A stretch of DNA of 50,647 nt from Verrucomicrobiota bacterium (GTDB lineage: Bacteria; Verrucomicrobiota; Verrucomicrobiia; Limisphaerales; CANJSG01). The stretch covers positions 1 to 50,647 of the forward strand of contig CANJSG010000004.1 in NCBI GenBank assembly GCA_947476875.1, in the 5' to 3' direction. The notes beneath the pieces were generated by a model. It saw only the letters and a program-made list of their open reading frames with translations. It ran no database searches and was not told where the DNA came from. Below, piece by piece: positions 35,208-44,071 of this stretch (position 1 is its first letter; every line of letters begins with the position of its first letter). A program made the position numbers and the translations under genes.

Positions 35208-36155
35208 ATGTCCCCCAGCCTCCAAGATGCGCGTCCCGCAGTCAGCGGGGGCTCGTTCCTTGATCCGGCGGCCTTGATGCGCATCCGCAACCTGGAACTG
35301 CGCGCGCAGGTCGTGGTGGAGGGATTCTGGTCGGGCATGCACCGCTCGCCCTTCCACGGCTTTTCCGTCGAGTTCACCGAATACCGGCCCTACGTCGTGG
35401 GCGACGACCTGCGTTACCTCGACTGGCGGCTCGTGGCCCGGAGCGACCGCTACTACATCAAGAAATTCGAGGACGAGACGAACCTCCCGTCGCACTTGCT
35501 GCTGGATCTCAGCCCGTCGATGAACTTCAAGTCGCTCGGCTGGTCCAAGCGCGACTACGCGGCGACGTTGGCCGCGACGTTCAGCCAGTTCCTCCACGAC
35601 CAGGGCGATGCGGTGGGGTTGCTGACGTTCGATGATCGGGTGCGGGACTATCTGCCTTCGAAACATCGGAAGGGTCATCTGCGGCAGATCATGCTGGCGT
35701 TGGAAAAGCAGTCTTCGGCCCGGACCACCAGTCTCGCGGAACCGCTGAAGCGCATCGTCGAAATCGTCCGTCGCCGCGGGATGATGCTGTTGATCTCCGA
35801 CCTTCTCGCGCCGCTGGAAGACCTGGAGAAGAACCTCGGCCATCTCGCCGCGTGCGGTCATGACGTCGTCGTTTTCCAGGTGCTCGATCCGGCCGAGACG
35901 ACGTTCCAGTTCCAGAAGGCGACGCGGTTCGAGGACATGGAATCCGGTCGTGATCTCTACCTGAACCCCGCCGCTGCGCGGGAGCGCTACCTCGAGGCTT
36001 TCGGCAAACACCAGTCCGCCGCGAAGTCCCTGTGTGAACGGCTCGGCATCGCCTTCCACGTGCTGACAACGGATGTGCCGTTGGACATTGCCTTGTTTGA
36101 ATTCCTCCGCGACCGCCTCGCCCGCGGCCGCAAGCCGGTGAAGACCCGCCGCTGA
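35208..36155 (+). CDS. DUF58 protein (Bat-like operon)
   Basis: A 315-residue cytoplasmic protein of the DUF58/vWA-related family. The defining stretch is GFSVEFTEYRPYVVGDDLRY with LDWRLVARSDRYYIKKFEDE. A vWA-like fold follows, with LLLDLSPSMNFKS (degenerate MIDAS DxSxS), DAVGLLTFDDRV and GMMLLISDLLAPLEDLEKNL. DUF58 proteins are normally partners of a MoxR AAA+ ATPase in envelope-maintenance and chaperone systems. No moxR gene is present upstream in this window. The stop overlaps the start of the BatA-like gene by one base (TGATG), so they are co-translated. Confidence 0.9.
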   Translation: MSPSLQDARPAVSGGSFLDPAALMRIRNLELRAQVVVEGFWSGMHRSPFHGFSVEFTEYRPYVVGDDLRYLDWRLVARSDRYYIKKFEDETNLPSHLLLDLSPSMNFKSLGWSKRDYAATLAATFSQFLHDQGDAVGLLTFDDRVRDYLPSKHRKGHLRQIMLALEKQSSARTTSLAEPLKRIVEIVRRRGMMLLISDLLAPLEDLEKNLGHLAACGHDVVVFQVLDPAETTFQFQKATRFEDMESGRDLYLNPAAARERYLEAFGKHQSAAKSLCERLGIAFHVLTTDVPLDIALFEFLRDRLARGRKPVKTRR

Positions 36156-38239
36156 TGAACTTCCTCGCCCCACTCTTTCTCGCCGGAGCCGCCGCGGTCG
36201 CGTTGCCGATCCTGCTGCATCTGATCCGGCGGACAGAACGGGAGAAGACGCCGTTCAGCTCGTTGATGTTCCTCCAGCCCACGCCGCCGCAGATGACCAA
36301 GCGCAGCCGGCTGGAGAATCTTTTTCTCCTTCTCCTGCGTTGCCTCGTGTTGGCGCTGGTCGCGTTCGCTTTCTCACGGCCCTATCTCCAGCAGGCCATC
36401 GCGCCGCCGGTCCAGAAGACCGAACGCATCCGCACCGTGGTGCTGGTCGATACGAGCGCGAGCCTCAGGCGCGATGATCTCTGGGCCCAGGCGAAGCAGC
36501 GGGCCGCGTCGGTGCTCCGCGCCGCGGGCGCGGCGGACGAAGTCGCGCTGGTCGTCTTCGACCGGCAGCCGCGCGTGCTCATCGACTTCACCCGCTGGAC
36601 CGGATCCGCGTCGACCGAGCGGGCCAACCTGGCGGTGAACCTGATCGAATCGGAAAGCCCCTCGTGGCTCCCGACCCATCTCGGCTCCGCGATGATGCGC
36701 GGGGTGGAATTGCTCGAGGAAAAAGCCGACGCCCAGCTCCGCAAGCGGCTCGTGGTCATCAGCGATTTCCAGGAAGGCGCGAAGCTCGACGGCCTGCAGG
36801 GCTACGAATGGCCGAAGGGAGTCGAAGTCCGGCTGGAACAGATCAACCCCCGCACTCCGGGCAACGCCGCGCTCCAACTCGGGGCGGAACTCGCCTCCGG
36901 CTCCGGCACGACCGACGGCAGCATCAAGGTCCGCGTCAATAATTCCACCGATGCCAAGCGCGACCAGTTCCGCATCCAGCGGAGCGACGCGGGTCCGGGT
37001 GCGGAAGCCTACGTGCCGGCCGGGCAAAGCCGTGTCATTACGCTCGCTGCCGGAACCAATTCACTCACGGCGACGAATGGCTTGAAGCTTTCGTTGGCCG
37101 GAGACGACCAGGCTTTCGACGACTCGCTTTTCATCCAGACGCGGCGTCAGGAAACGGTCCGTGTGCTGTTCCTTGGCAACGATGATCCCAAGGATTCGGC
37201 CGGTCTCGCCTACTACTTGGGCCGCGCGTTTCCCGAAACCCGGATGCGCAAGGTCGAGCTGCTGCTGCGGCCGGCTTCGGCGCCGCTTACGGCGGCCGAT
37301 CTCAAGGACGCCGCCTTGGTCATCGGCAGCACAAAGCTCACCGCGCCTCAGGCGGCATGGGCGAAGCAGGCGTTGGCGGCCGGGGTCACCGTGCTGTTGG
37401 CTTTGCCGGATTCCACGTCGACCGAAGCGATCGGAACTCTGCTGGGCCGGACCGCGCCGACTGCGGCCGATCTGACGAGCAACTACAGCCTGTTTGGACG
37501 GATTGATTTCCAGCATCCGCTGTTCGCTCCGTTTGCCGATCCACGCTTCAGCGACTTCACCCGGATCCACTTCTGGAAAGCGCGGCAGTTGTCGACCAAC
37601 GGTATTCCCGGTGCCCGTGTCGTCGCGGCCTACGACTCCGGCGATGCGGCGTTGATGGAGATTCCGGCGGGCCGCGCGTCGTTGTTCGTGCTGACGTCCA
37701 CCTGGATGCCGGCCGACAGCCAGTTGGCTTTGTCGTCGAAGTTCGTTCCGCTGTTGTCCGGCCTGCTTGATTACGGACGCGCGCGGCAGTCATTCGCCCG
37801 CCAGTTCTTCGTCGGGGATACGGTCCCGCTGCCGACCAATGGTGTGGCCGGCGCGTTGGTCGTGGTGCGGCCTGATGGCAAACGCGAGACCTTGGCGGCG
37901 GGTGCGCCGCTGTTTGTTGGCACGACGGAACCGGGCTTCTATCGTGTCGAAGGGTTGTCCGAGCCGCTGTCCTTCGCCGTGAACCTTTCACCCGACGAAT
38001 CGCGGACGGCCCCGATGGCGGCGGATGCGCTCTCGAACCTCGGTGTGCCGGTCAAACTGGCTCCCACAACTCTCGCGGCTGCTCCGAAAGTGGATCCGGC
38101 CGCGACCCTGATGACGGCGGCCAACGAGCTGGAAGGCCGTCAGAAACTCTGGCGCTGGGTGCTCCTGGCGGCGCTGGCCATCGTCCTCATCGAAACCTGG
38201 CTCGCCGGCCGGTTGAGCTTCGGAGCCAAGACTGCCTGA
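36155..38239 (+). CDS. BatA-like membrane protein with vWA domain
   Basis: A 694-residue inner-membrane protein. The N terminus is the BatA-type anchor (MNFLAPLFLAGAAAVALPIL, LHLIRRTEREKTPFSSLMFL), with a second helix near LLLRCLVLALVAFAFSRPYL. A vWA domain follows with MIDAS VVLVDTSASLRRDD (Asp99, Ser101, Ser103). The large middle part resembles a periplasmic glutamine-amidotransferase-like region found in Verrucomicrobia and Planctomycetes proteins, and a final membrane helix lies at WVLLAALAIVLIETWLAGRL. It is coupled to DUF58 upstream; the coiled-coil gene starts 65 bases downstream. Together they are likely to form a membrane complex with an unlinked MoxR. Confidence 0.87.
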   Translation: MNFLAPLFLAGAAAVALPILLHLIRRTEREKTPFSSLMFLQPTPPQMTKRSRLENLFLLLLRCLVLALVAFAFSRPYLQQAIAPPVQKTERIRTVVLVDTSASLRRDDLWAQAKQRAASVLRAAGAADEVALVVFDRQPRVLIDFTRWTGSASTERANLAVNLIESESPSWLPTHLGSAMMRGVELLEEKADAQLRKRLVVISDFQEGAKLDGLQGYEWPKGVEVRLEQINPRTPGNAALQLGAELASGSGTTDGSIKVRVNNSTDAKRDQFRIQRSDAGPGAEAYVPAGQSRVITLAAGTNSLTATNGLKLSLAGDDQAFDDSLFIQTRRQETVRVLFLGNDDPKDSAGLAYYLGRAFPETRMRKVELLLRPASAPLTAADLKDAALVIGSTKLTAPQAAWAKQALAAGVTVLLALPDSTSTEAIGTLLGRTAPTAADLTSNYSLFGRIDFQHPLFAPFADPRFSDFTRIHFWKARQLSTNGIPGARVVAAYDSGDAALMEIPAGRASLFVLTSTWMPADSQLALSSKFVPLLSGLLDYGRARQSFARQFFVGDTVPLPTNGVAGALVVVRPDGKRETLAAGAPLFVGTTEPGFYRVEGLSEPLSFAVNLSPDESRTAPMAADALSNLGVPVKLAPTTLAAAPKVDPAATLMTAANELEGRQKLWRWVLLAALAIVLIETWLAGRLSFGAKTA

Positions 38240-38290
38240 CAGCCATGAGCACCTGCTGGAAACCAACCCCCGTCGCCCGGCGTCATCCTT

Positions 38291-38295
38291 GGAGG
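38291..38295 (+). promoter_or_regulatory. Shine-Dalgarno site fixing the start of the coiled-coil gene
   Basis: GGAGG eight bases before ATG 38304. It supports this ATG over an in-frame TTG at 38289. Confidence 0.7.
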
Positions 38296-38303
38296 CCTTT
38301 GTC

Positions 38304-41300
38304 ATGATCGAACCCTCACTTCGTCGGCAGTTGGAACCGGTCGCGCGCCGGCTCCGGATCGAACGCCTGCACCGGCGGCTCATCCGTTTGTGGCTCGTGC
38401 TGGGTGCGGTGTCGCTCGCCGCGATGGCTCTCCAGTTGGCCACGGGCGTCAGCTTTGCGGCGGTCGTTCCCTTCGTCCTGCTGGTCGGAGTTCTTGGCGG
38501 ACTTTTCATGGGGTTTGCCGGTGAGTTTTGGCAGCCGGACTACCGGGACGTCGCGCGCCGCCTTGAGGCCTTGGATCCCGGGTTCAAGTCCCTCCTGACG
38601 ACCGCCGTCGAGCAGCAACCCGATCCGGTGACGGGCAGATACTCGTTCCTCCAGGCCCGGGTGGTTCGCGAAGCCGTCGCCGCCTGCAGCGAGCGTGATT
38701 GGAACCGCTCCGTCGCTGGCTTCGGCCTTGCCGGAGTTCGCTTCGGCCAACTGGCTTCGTTCGCTTTCGCCGCGGCGATGACGTGGCTGCTCTATTCAAA
38801 CGGCTCCCTTCCCGGCGGTAGTTCCGTGGCGCTCATGCTCGAGGGCTATGAAGTGACTCCCGGCGACGCGCGTGTGGAAAAGGGATCGTCGCTCGTGGTG
38901 CTGGCCCGCTTCAGCGGCCGCGTTCCTGCGGACGCCGCGATGGTTCTGGAGCAGGCCGGAAACACCAATCGAATCGCCCTCAGCCGCAGTCTCAACGATC
39001 CCGTCTTCGGTGGAACCATCCGCGACCTCCAGGCGGATGGCGTCTACCGGATCGAGTTCGGTAGCAAAGTCAGCCGGAGCTACAAACTCGCGATCTTCGA
39101 ATTTCCGCGTCTGGAAAAATCCGACGCCGAGATCCAGTTCCCGGCCTACACCCAGTTGGATTCCAAGAAGGTTCCCGACACCCGCCGCGTCAGCGCCGTG
39201 GAAGGTTCAACCGTCCGGATGGAATTGCTCCTCAACAAGACCGTCCGCAGCGCAAGTCTGGTCGGCCCCGAGGGCACCATCGCGCTCGACCTCCCGGCCG
39301 GCCGGGCGGCTGCGCTGCTTCCGAGCATGGTCCTGACCCAGTCGCAGACGCTGCGTCTGGTGCTGGTCGATGCCGAAGGCCTGACCAACAAGATCCAGAC
39401 GCAGTTTGTCTTCGACGCGCTGCCGAACCGGCCTCCTGCATTGAAATGGATTTCTCCGAAGGGCGACCAGCGGGTTTCCGCCCTCCAGGAAATGGCCTTC
39501 CGCGCCGAGGCCAGCGACGACTTCGGCCTCGTTGGCTACGGCTTCAGCTTCATCATGCCGGATGGTTCCGAGAAGGAAGTCCGCGTGGCCGGAACCGGCG
39601 ACACGAACAATCTGAAGATCATCGTCCCGCCGAACGAGAAGAAGGCTTTCGACCATCTCTTCTCGCTCGAAGGCATCCCGGCCGCGGTCGACGACCTCCT
39701 CACCTATCACGTCTGGGCCGAAGACATCGGGCCTGACGGCAAGCTTCGGCGCACGCAGGGAGACCTCTTCCTCAGCGAGGTCCGTCCGTTCGAGGAGATC
39801 TTCCGCAAAGCCCCGCCTCAGGACGGCCAGAGCGAGCAGCAGCAACAGCAGCAGGAGCAACAACAGGGTAATGAGGCCACCAAGCTGGCGGATCTCCAGA
39901 AGCAGGTCCTGAACGCCACGTGGAAACTGCAGCGCCAGCTTTCCGGCACGCGGTTGCCGTCCGGCTTCAAGACCAACCTTTCGGTCGTCCTGGAATCGCA
40001 GAAGAAGGCGATCGAGCTGGCCGAAGCGATGAAGGAAAAGGTCCAGGACCCGCGCGGCCAGAGCTTCCTCGACACGGCCCTCAAGCAAATGGAACGAGCG
40101 GTGAAGGAACTTGGCGCGGCCAACAAGGATCCGTTCCGGCTGTCCGAGGCAACCAGCGCCGAGAACGCCGCCTACTCGGCCTTGCTGAAACTGTCCGCCC
40201 GCGAAACTCAGGTGACCCAGCGGAAACCCGGCCAGGGTGGCGGTGGTGGTGGCGGCGGCCAACAGCAGCAGCAGCTCGACCAGCTCGAGATGAACGAGAA
40301 GGAGAACCGCTACGAGACCAAGTCCCAGGCCCAGCAGGCCAAGGCGCAGTCGCCGGAACAGAAGGAGCAGCTCGACTTCCTCGCGCGCTTGAAGGAGCTG
40401 GCCCAGCGTCAGCAGGACATCAACGAACGTCTCAAGGAGATGCAGAACTCGCTCGAGGCCGCCAAGACCGAGAAGGAAAAGGAGGAGCTTCGCCGCGAAC
40501 TGAAGCGGCTCCGTGAAGAACAGCGCGAGCTGCTCGCCGATGCCGACGCCGCCCGCCAGAAGATGGAGAGGAACGACAAGAACGGCGAGCTGGCCGAGGA
40601 GCGCAAGAGCCTCGACGAAACCCGCAAGGACATGGAGAAGGCCTCGGAATCGCTCAACCAGGAGAAGGTTTCCGACGCGCTCGCGTCCGGCTCCCGCGTC
40701 GAGAAAGATCTCAAAAACCTCCAGGACGAGGTCCGCAAGAAAACCTCCAGCCAGTTCTCCGAGGCCATCCGCGACATGCGCGAGGAGGCCCGCAAGCTCG
40801 CCGAGAACCAGAAGGAACTTGGCGAGAAGCTGGCCGGCGAAAAGAAGCCCGAACGTCGGACGCTGAGCAGCGAGACCCCGACCGACAAGATCGCCGAGCA
40901 GCTCGGCCAGCAGAAGGCCGCGCTCACCAATCTGATCGGGTCCATGACCCAGGTTTCCCAGCAGGCCGAAGCCAGCGAACCGCTCCTTTCCAAGCGGCTT
41001 TACGACATGGTCCGCCAGCAGACGCTGAACAACACCGAGGACTCGCTCGACAAGGCCAAGCTCCTCGCCGAACGCAGCCTCAACCGCGAGGCGTCGCAGT
41101 TCGAGCAGCGCGCCCGCGAGGACATCAACAAGCTCCGCCAAGGCGTGGAGCAGGCGGCGGAAAGCGTTCTCGGCGACGAGGCCCAGGCGCTGGAACTCGC
41201 GCGTAAGGAACTCGACGAACTCTCCAATCAACTGAACCGCGAACTGGCGGCGCGCGGCGGCAACGGTCGTCAGGGAACGAACGGCAATGGCGGCTTCCTC

Positions 41301-42179
41301 CGCGACGGGTCATCGACCAACCGCGCCCGCGGCCTGGCCGGCGGCGGCTCCACCAATCGCGTGGGCGACATGGCTTCGAATTCTCGGGACGGCCAGCGGC
41401 AGCCGGGACAAGGCGAACCGCAGGAAGGCAATGATCCCCAGCAGGGCCAGCAACCCGGCGACCAGGGCAAGCAGGGGCAAAAGGGAAAACAAGGCCAAGG
41501 CAAACTGGGCGACCGGGCCCAGAAAGGCCAGCCCGGCCAAGGTCAGGGAGGGGAACAACCCGGCCAGGATGGTCAGAAGGGCAAGCAGGGACAGAAGGGG
41601 AAACAGGGCCAGGGCAAACAAGGTCAAGGCGGTCAGCAGCCTGGACAGGGACAGGAAGGCGAGCAGCCCGGTCAAGAGGGCCAGCCAGGTCAGGGCGGGC
41701 AAGGCGGCCAAGGAAACCAGCCCGGTGATCGGCAGAATTCCCAGCAGCAGCGCCAAGGCGGCCAGCAGCCACAGGCGCGCGATGGTTCGCCCGGATCATT
41801 CGATTTCGGCGGCGCCTTGGGCGGTGGTGGAGCAAACGGCGGGCCGTTGACCGGTGACAATTTCCGCGAATGGAACGAGCGGCTCAGCAACGTCGAAGAG
41901 ATGGTCGGCGACGCCCGCCTCCGCGGCGACCTCGCGCAGGTGCGCGACCGCGTCCGAGCCGTCCGGGCCGATTTCCGTCGCACCGGCCGGGAGCCGCAGT
42001 GGCAGATGGTCCAATCCCAGATTCTGCAGCCGTTGGCCGAGGTGCAGAACCGCATCGCCGAGGAATTGGCCAAGCGCGGTTCCCGCGAGGCTCTCGTTCC
42101 CATCGACCGCGACCCGGTTCCCGCGCAGTTCACCGAGCAGGTCCGCCGCTACTACGAGAAGCTCGGCCGCGACAACTGA
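38304..42179 (+). CDS. DUF4175-like membrane-anchored coiled-coil protein with collagen-like region
   Basis: A 1291-residue protein. Two membrane helices (LIRLWLVLGAVSLAAMALQL and VPFVLLVGVLGGLFMGFAGE) anchor it near residues 30-75, a third segment lies near 155-170, and Ig-like beta regions at about 180-480 follow. From about 500 to 1000 it is Gln/Glu/Lys-rich coiled coil (QQQQQQEQQQ, LKELAQRQQDINERLKEMQN). About 1030-1165 is a collagen-like Gly-Gln-Lys tract (KQGQKGKQGQGK), and the final helical domain (EWNERLSNVEEMVGDARLRG to FTEQVRRYYEKLG) matches the conserved end of DUF4175 proteins. It follows the BatA-like gene in the same operon and is probably a large envelope scaffold. Its role is unproven. 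Confidence 0.85.
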   Translation: MIEPSLRRQLEPVARRLRIERLHRRLIRLWLVLGAVSLAAMALQLATGVSFAAVVPFVLLVGVLGGLFMGFAGEFWQPDYRDVARRLEALDPGFKSLLTTAVEQQPDPVTGRYSFLQARVVREAVAACSERDWNRSVAGFGLAGVRFGQLASFAFAAAMTWLLYSNGSLPGGSSVALMLEGYEVTPGDARVEKGSSLVVLARFSGRVPADAAMVLEQAGNTNRIALSRSLNDPVFGGTIRDLQADGVYRIEFGSKVSRSYKLAIFEFPRLEKSDAEIQFPAYTQLDSKKVPDTRRVSAVEGSTVRMELLLNKTVRSASLVGPEGTIALDLPAGRAAALLPSMVLTQSQTLRLVLVDAEGLTNKIQTQFVFDALPNRPPALKWISPKGDQRVSALQEMAFRAEASDDFGLVGYGFSFIMPDGSEKEVRVAGTGDTNNLKIIVPPNEKKAFDHLFSLEGIPAAVDDLLTYHVWAEDIGPDGKLRRTQGDLFLSEVRPFEEIFRKAPPQDGQSEQQQQQQEQQQGNEATKLADLQKQVLNATWKLQRQLSGTRLPSGFKTNLSVVLESQKKAIELAEAMKEKVQDPRGQSFLDTALKQMERAVKELGAANKDPFRLSEATSAENAAYSALLKLSARETQVTQRKPGQGGGGGGGGQQQQQLDQLEMNEKENRYETKSQAQQAKAQSPEQKEQLDFLARLKELAQRQQDINERLKEMQNSLEAAKTEKEKEELRRELKRLREEQRELLADADAARQKMERNDKNGELAEERKSLDETRKDMEKASESLNQEKVSDALASGSRVEKDLKNLQDEVRKKTSSQFSEAIRDMREEARKLAENQKELGEKLAGEKKPERRTLSSETPTDKIAEQLGQQKAALTNLIGSMTQVSQQAEASEPLLSKRLYDMVRQQTLNNTEDSLDKAKLLAERSLNREASQFEQRAREDINKLRQGVEQAAESVLGDEAQALELARKELDELSNQLNRELAARGGNGRQGTNGNGGFLRDGSSTNRARGLAGGGSTNRVGDMASNSRDGQRQPGQGEPQEGNDPQQGQQPGDQGKQGQKGKQGQGKLGDRAQKGQPGQGQGGEQPGQDGQKGKQGQKGKQGQGKQGQGGQQPGQGQEGEQPGQEGQPGQGGQGGQGNQPGDRQNSQQQRQGGQQPQARDGSPGSFDFGGALGGGGANGGPLTGDNFREWNERLSNVEEMVGDARLRGDLAQVRDRVRAVRADFRRTGREPQWQMVQSQILQPLAEVQNRIAEELAKRGSREALVPIDRDPVPAQFTEQVRRYYEKLGRDN
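41395..41780 (+). repeat. imperfect tandem repeat coding the collagen-like tract
   Basis: Short repeats of CAGGGCAAG/CAGAAGGGC type encode Gly-Gln-Lys-Pro triplet-like sequence. A longer unit around GGGCAAGCAGGGGCAAAAGG (41466 onward) recurs about 115 bases later (41579 onward). It looks like a slippage-prone, length-variable region. Confidence 0.75.
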
Positions 42180-42243
42180 TCGCCGTCGCGATTGGCTGCG
42201 AAAAGCTGTTGCCTCCGCGCGGACGCTGGCAACCTTCTCCGCC

Positions 42244-43884
42244 ATGAAGCCTTCGCTCCGGTTTCGATCCGCATTCCTTGTTCCGGCGTTCGCCGCCTTC
42301 CTCGCGCTGGTATCCGGCTGCGGCCCACGTGAGTTGGTCATCGACCGCGCCGCGCGCGAACAGACGCTCATGATGGGCAACCATTCCGAGCCGCGCGATC
42401 TGGATCCGCAGATCCTCACGTCGCAGCAGGAATACAACATCATGATGGCGCTCTTCGAGGGGCTCACGGCGCCGAATCCCAAGGATCTCAGTCCCGAACC
42501 GGGTGTCGCCGAACGCTGGGATGTCGCGCCCGATCTGATGTCCTACACGTTCCACCTGCGGAAGAACGCGAAGTGGCAGAACGGCGATCCCGTCACGGCG
42601 AAGGATTTTATCTACTCGTTCCAGCGGATGCTTTCGCCGAAACTCGGGTCGGAATACGCCTACATGCACTGGGTGGTGAAGGGCGCGAAGGAGTTCAACG
42701 AGGGCAAGCTGAAGGATTTCACCAAGACCGGTTACTCCGCGCCGGACGACTACACGTTGAAGGTCGAACTGACCGGTCCGACGCCCTATTTCCTGGCGAT
42801 GATGTATCACCAGTCGTGGTTTCCGATCCATCGCGCCACAATCGAGAAGTTCGGGCCCATCGATGAACGCTCGACCCAGTGGACCCGGCCGGGAAACCAC
42901 ATTGGGAACGGACCATTCCGTCTGAAGGAGTGGAAGCCCAACCAGGTCATCACTGTCGAGAAGAGCCCGACCTACTGGGATGCCGCAAAGGTCACGCTGA
43001 ACCGGATCCAGTTTTTCCCGATCGACAGCCAGGATTCCGAAGAGCGCACTTTCCGCGCCGGCCAGCTTCATATCACGCAGTCGTTGCCGCAGGCGAAGAT
43101 CGACGTCTACAAGGCCGAGCATCCCGAGTTCCTGACGATCCATCCCTTCTTCGGCACCTACTTCTTCCGCATGAACGTGACCAACGGAGTGTTGTCCGAT
43201 GTGCGCGTGCGGCAGGCGTTGGGAATGTCGATCGACCGTGAAGCCCTCGTGAAGACCGTGGCCCGGGGCGGTCAGCTTGCGGCCTACAGCATCGTGCCGC
43301 CCGGGACCGCCGGCTACAACGCGCGCACGCAGGTGAAGTTCGACATCCCGGCGGCGCAGGACCTGTTGGCGAAGGCCGGGTTCCCCCAAGGAAAGGGCTT
43401 CCCGAAGATCGAGGTGCTCTACAACACCGACGACGGACACAAGAGCATCTGCGAGGCGCTCCAGCGGATGTGGAAGCAGAACCTCGGCATCGACATCTCG
43501 ATCGTGAACCAGGAATCGAAGGTCTGGCAGGACACGATGATGCAGATGAACTACCAGATGGCCCGCTACGCCTGGATCGGCGACTACCTGGATCCGAACA
43601 GCTTCCTCGACATGTTCCTCACCGGCGGCGGCAACAACCAGACCGGCTGGTCGAACAAGGAGTTCGACCGCCTCATCGAGGAAGCGGGCCGGACCTCGGA
43701 TGCGTCCAAGCGCATCGGGCTCTTCCAGCAGGCCGAAACCATCCTGGTGAACGAAGCGCCGACGATCCCGATCTACTTCTACACCCGCGTCGCGCTCGTG
43801 CGTCCCGAGGTGAAGGGCTGGGAGCGCAACCTCCTCGACATCCATCCCTACAAATACGTGTCGCTGGAAATGCCGACGAAGTGA
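42244..43884 (+). CDS. ABC transporter oligopeptide-binding lipoprotein (OppA-like), copy 1
   Basis: A 546-residue periplasmic solute-binding protein of the SBP_bac_5 family. The signal ends in lipobox LVSGC (Cys26). Characteristic segments: GNHSEPRDLDPQILTSQQEY, PGVAERWDVAPDLMSYTFHL, RKNAKWQNGDPVTAKDFIYS, NHIGNGPFRLKEWKPNQVIT, VRQALGMSIDREALVKTVAR and YAWIGDYLDPNSFLDMF. It should bind peptides or similar ligands and deliver them to an ABC permease, but none of the Opp permease or ATPase genes is adjacent. The gene starts 64 bases after the coiled-coil gene and is followed 7 bases later by a frame leading into a paralogue. Confidence 0.95.
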   Translation: MKPSLRFRSAFLVPAFAAFLALVSGCGPRELVIDRAAREQTLMMGNHSEPRDLDPQILTSQQEYNIMMALFEGLTAPNPKDLSPEPGVAERWDVAPDLMSYTFHLRKNAKWQNGDPVTAKDFIYSFQRMLSPKLGSEYAYMHWVVKGAKEFNEGKLKDFTKTGYSAPDDYTLKVELTGPTPYFLAMMYHQSWFPIHRATIEKFGPIDERSTQWTRPGNHIGNGPFRLKEWKPNQVITVEKSPTYWDAAKVTLNRIQFFPIDSQDSEERTFRAGQLHITQSLPQAKIDVYKAEHPEFLTIHPFFGTYFFRMNVTNGVLSDVRVRQALGMSIDREALVKTVARGGQLAAYSIVPPGTAGYNARTQVKFDIPAAQDLLAKAGFPQGKGFPKIEVLYNTDDGHKSICEALQRMWKQNLGIDISIVNQESKVWQDTMMQMNYQMARYAWIGDYLDPNSFLDMFLTGGGNNQTGWSNKEFDRLIEEAGRTSDASKRIGLFQQAETILVNEAPTIPIYFYTRVALVRPEVKGWERNLLDIHPYKYVSLEMPTK

Positions 43885-43927
43885 CAAAGCCATGAATGTT
43901 TCTCCGATCCGCCAGCCGGTTGAAATG

Positions 43928-44060
43928 GTAGGGCGAAGGCTCCCGCCGAGCCGCCTCAACGCTTCTGAAAACCGACCGGTCGAACCGGCAACGCGCGAAC
44001 CCCAGGTGGGTCGAGCCGCGCTGCGACTCGACGGCCAGCCGCAGCGCGGCTGGCCCCACC
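43928..44060. repeat. palindromic repeats at the 5' end of the second OppA-like gene
   Basis: 43928-43955 (GTAGGGCGAAGGCTCCCGCC and on) matches 27 of 28 bases of the reverse complement of 18663-18690. A separate palindrome has arms 44005-44025 and 44040-44060 (19 of 21 complementary) with a 14-base loop. Both lie before the signal peptide of the second oligopeptide-binding gene. Confidence 0.85.
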
Positions 44061-44071
44061 TTCCCGCATTC

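Noticed and set aside
41395-41780. Possible CRISPR or minisatellite array
   Set aside because: Repeats are codon-phased, irregular and inside a continuous reading frame; no unique spacers.
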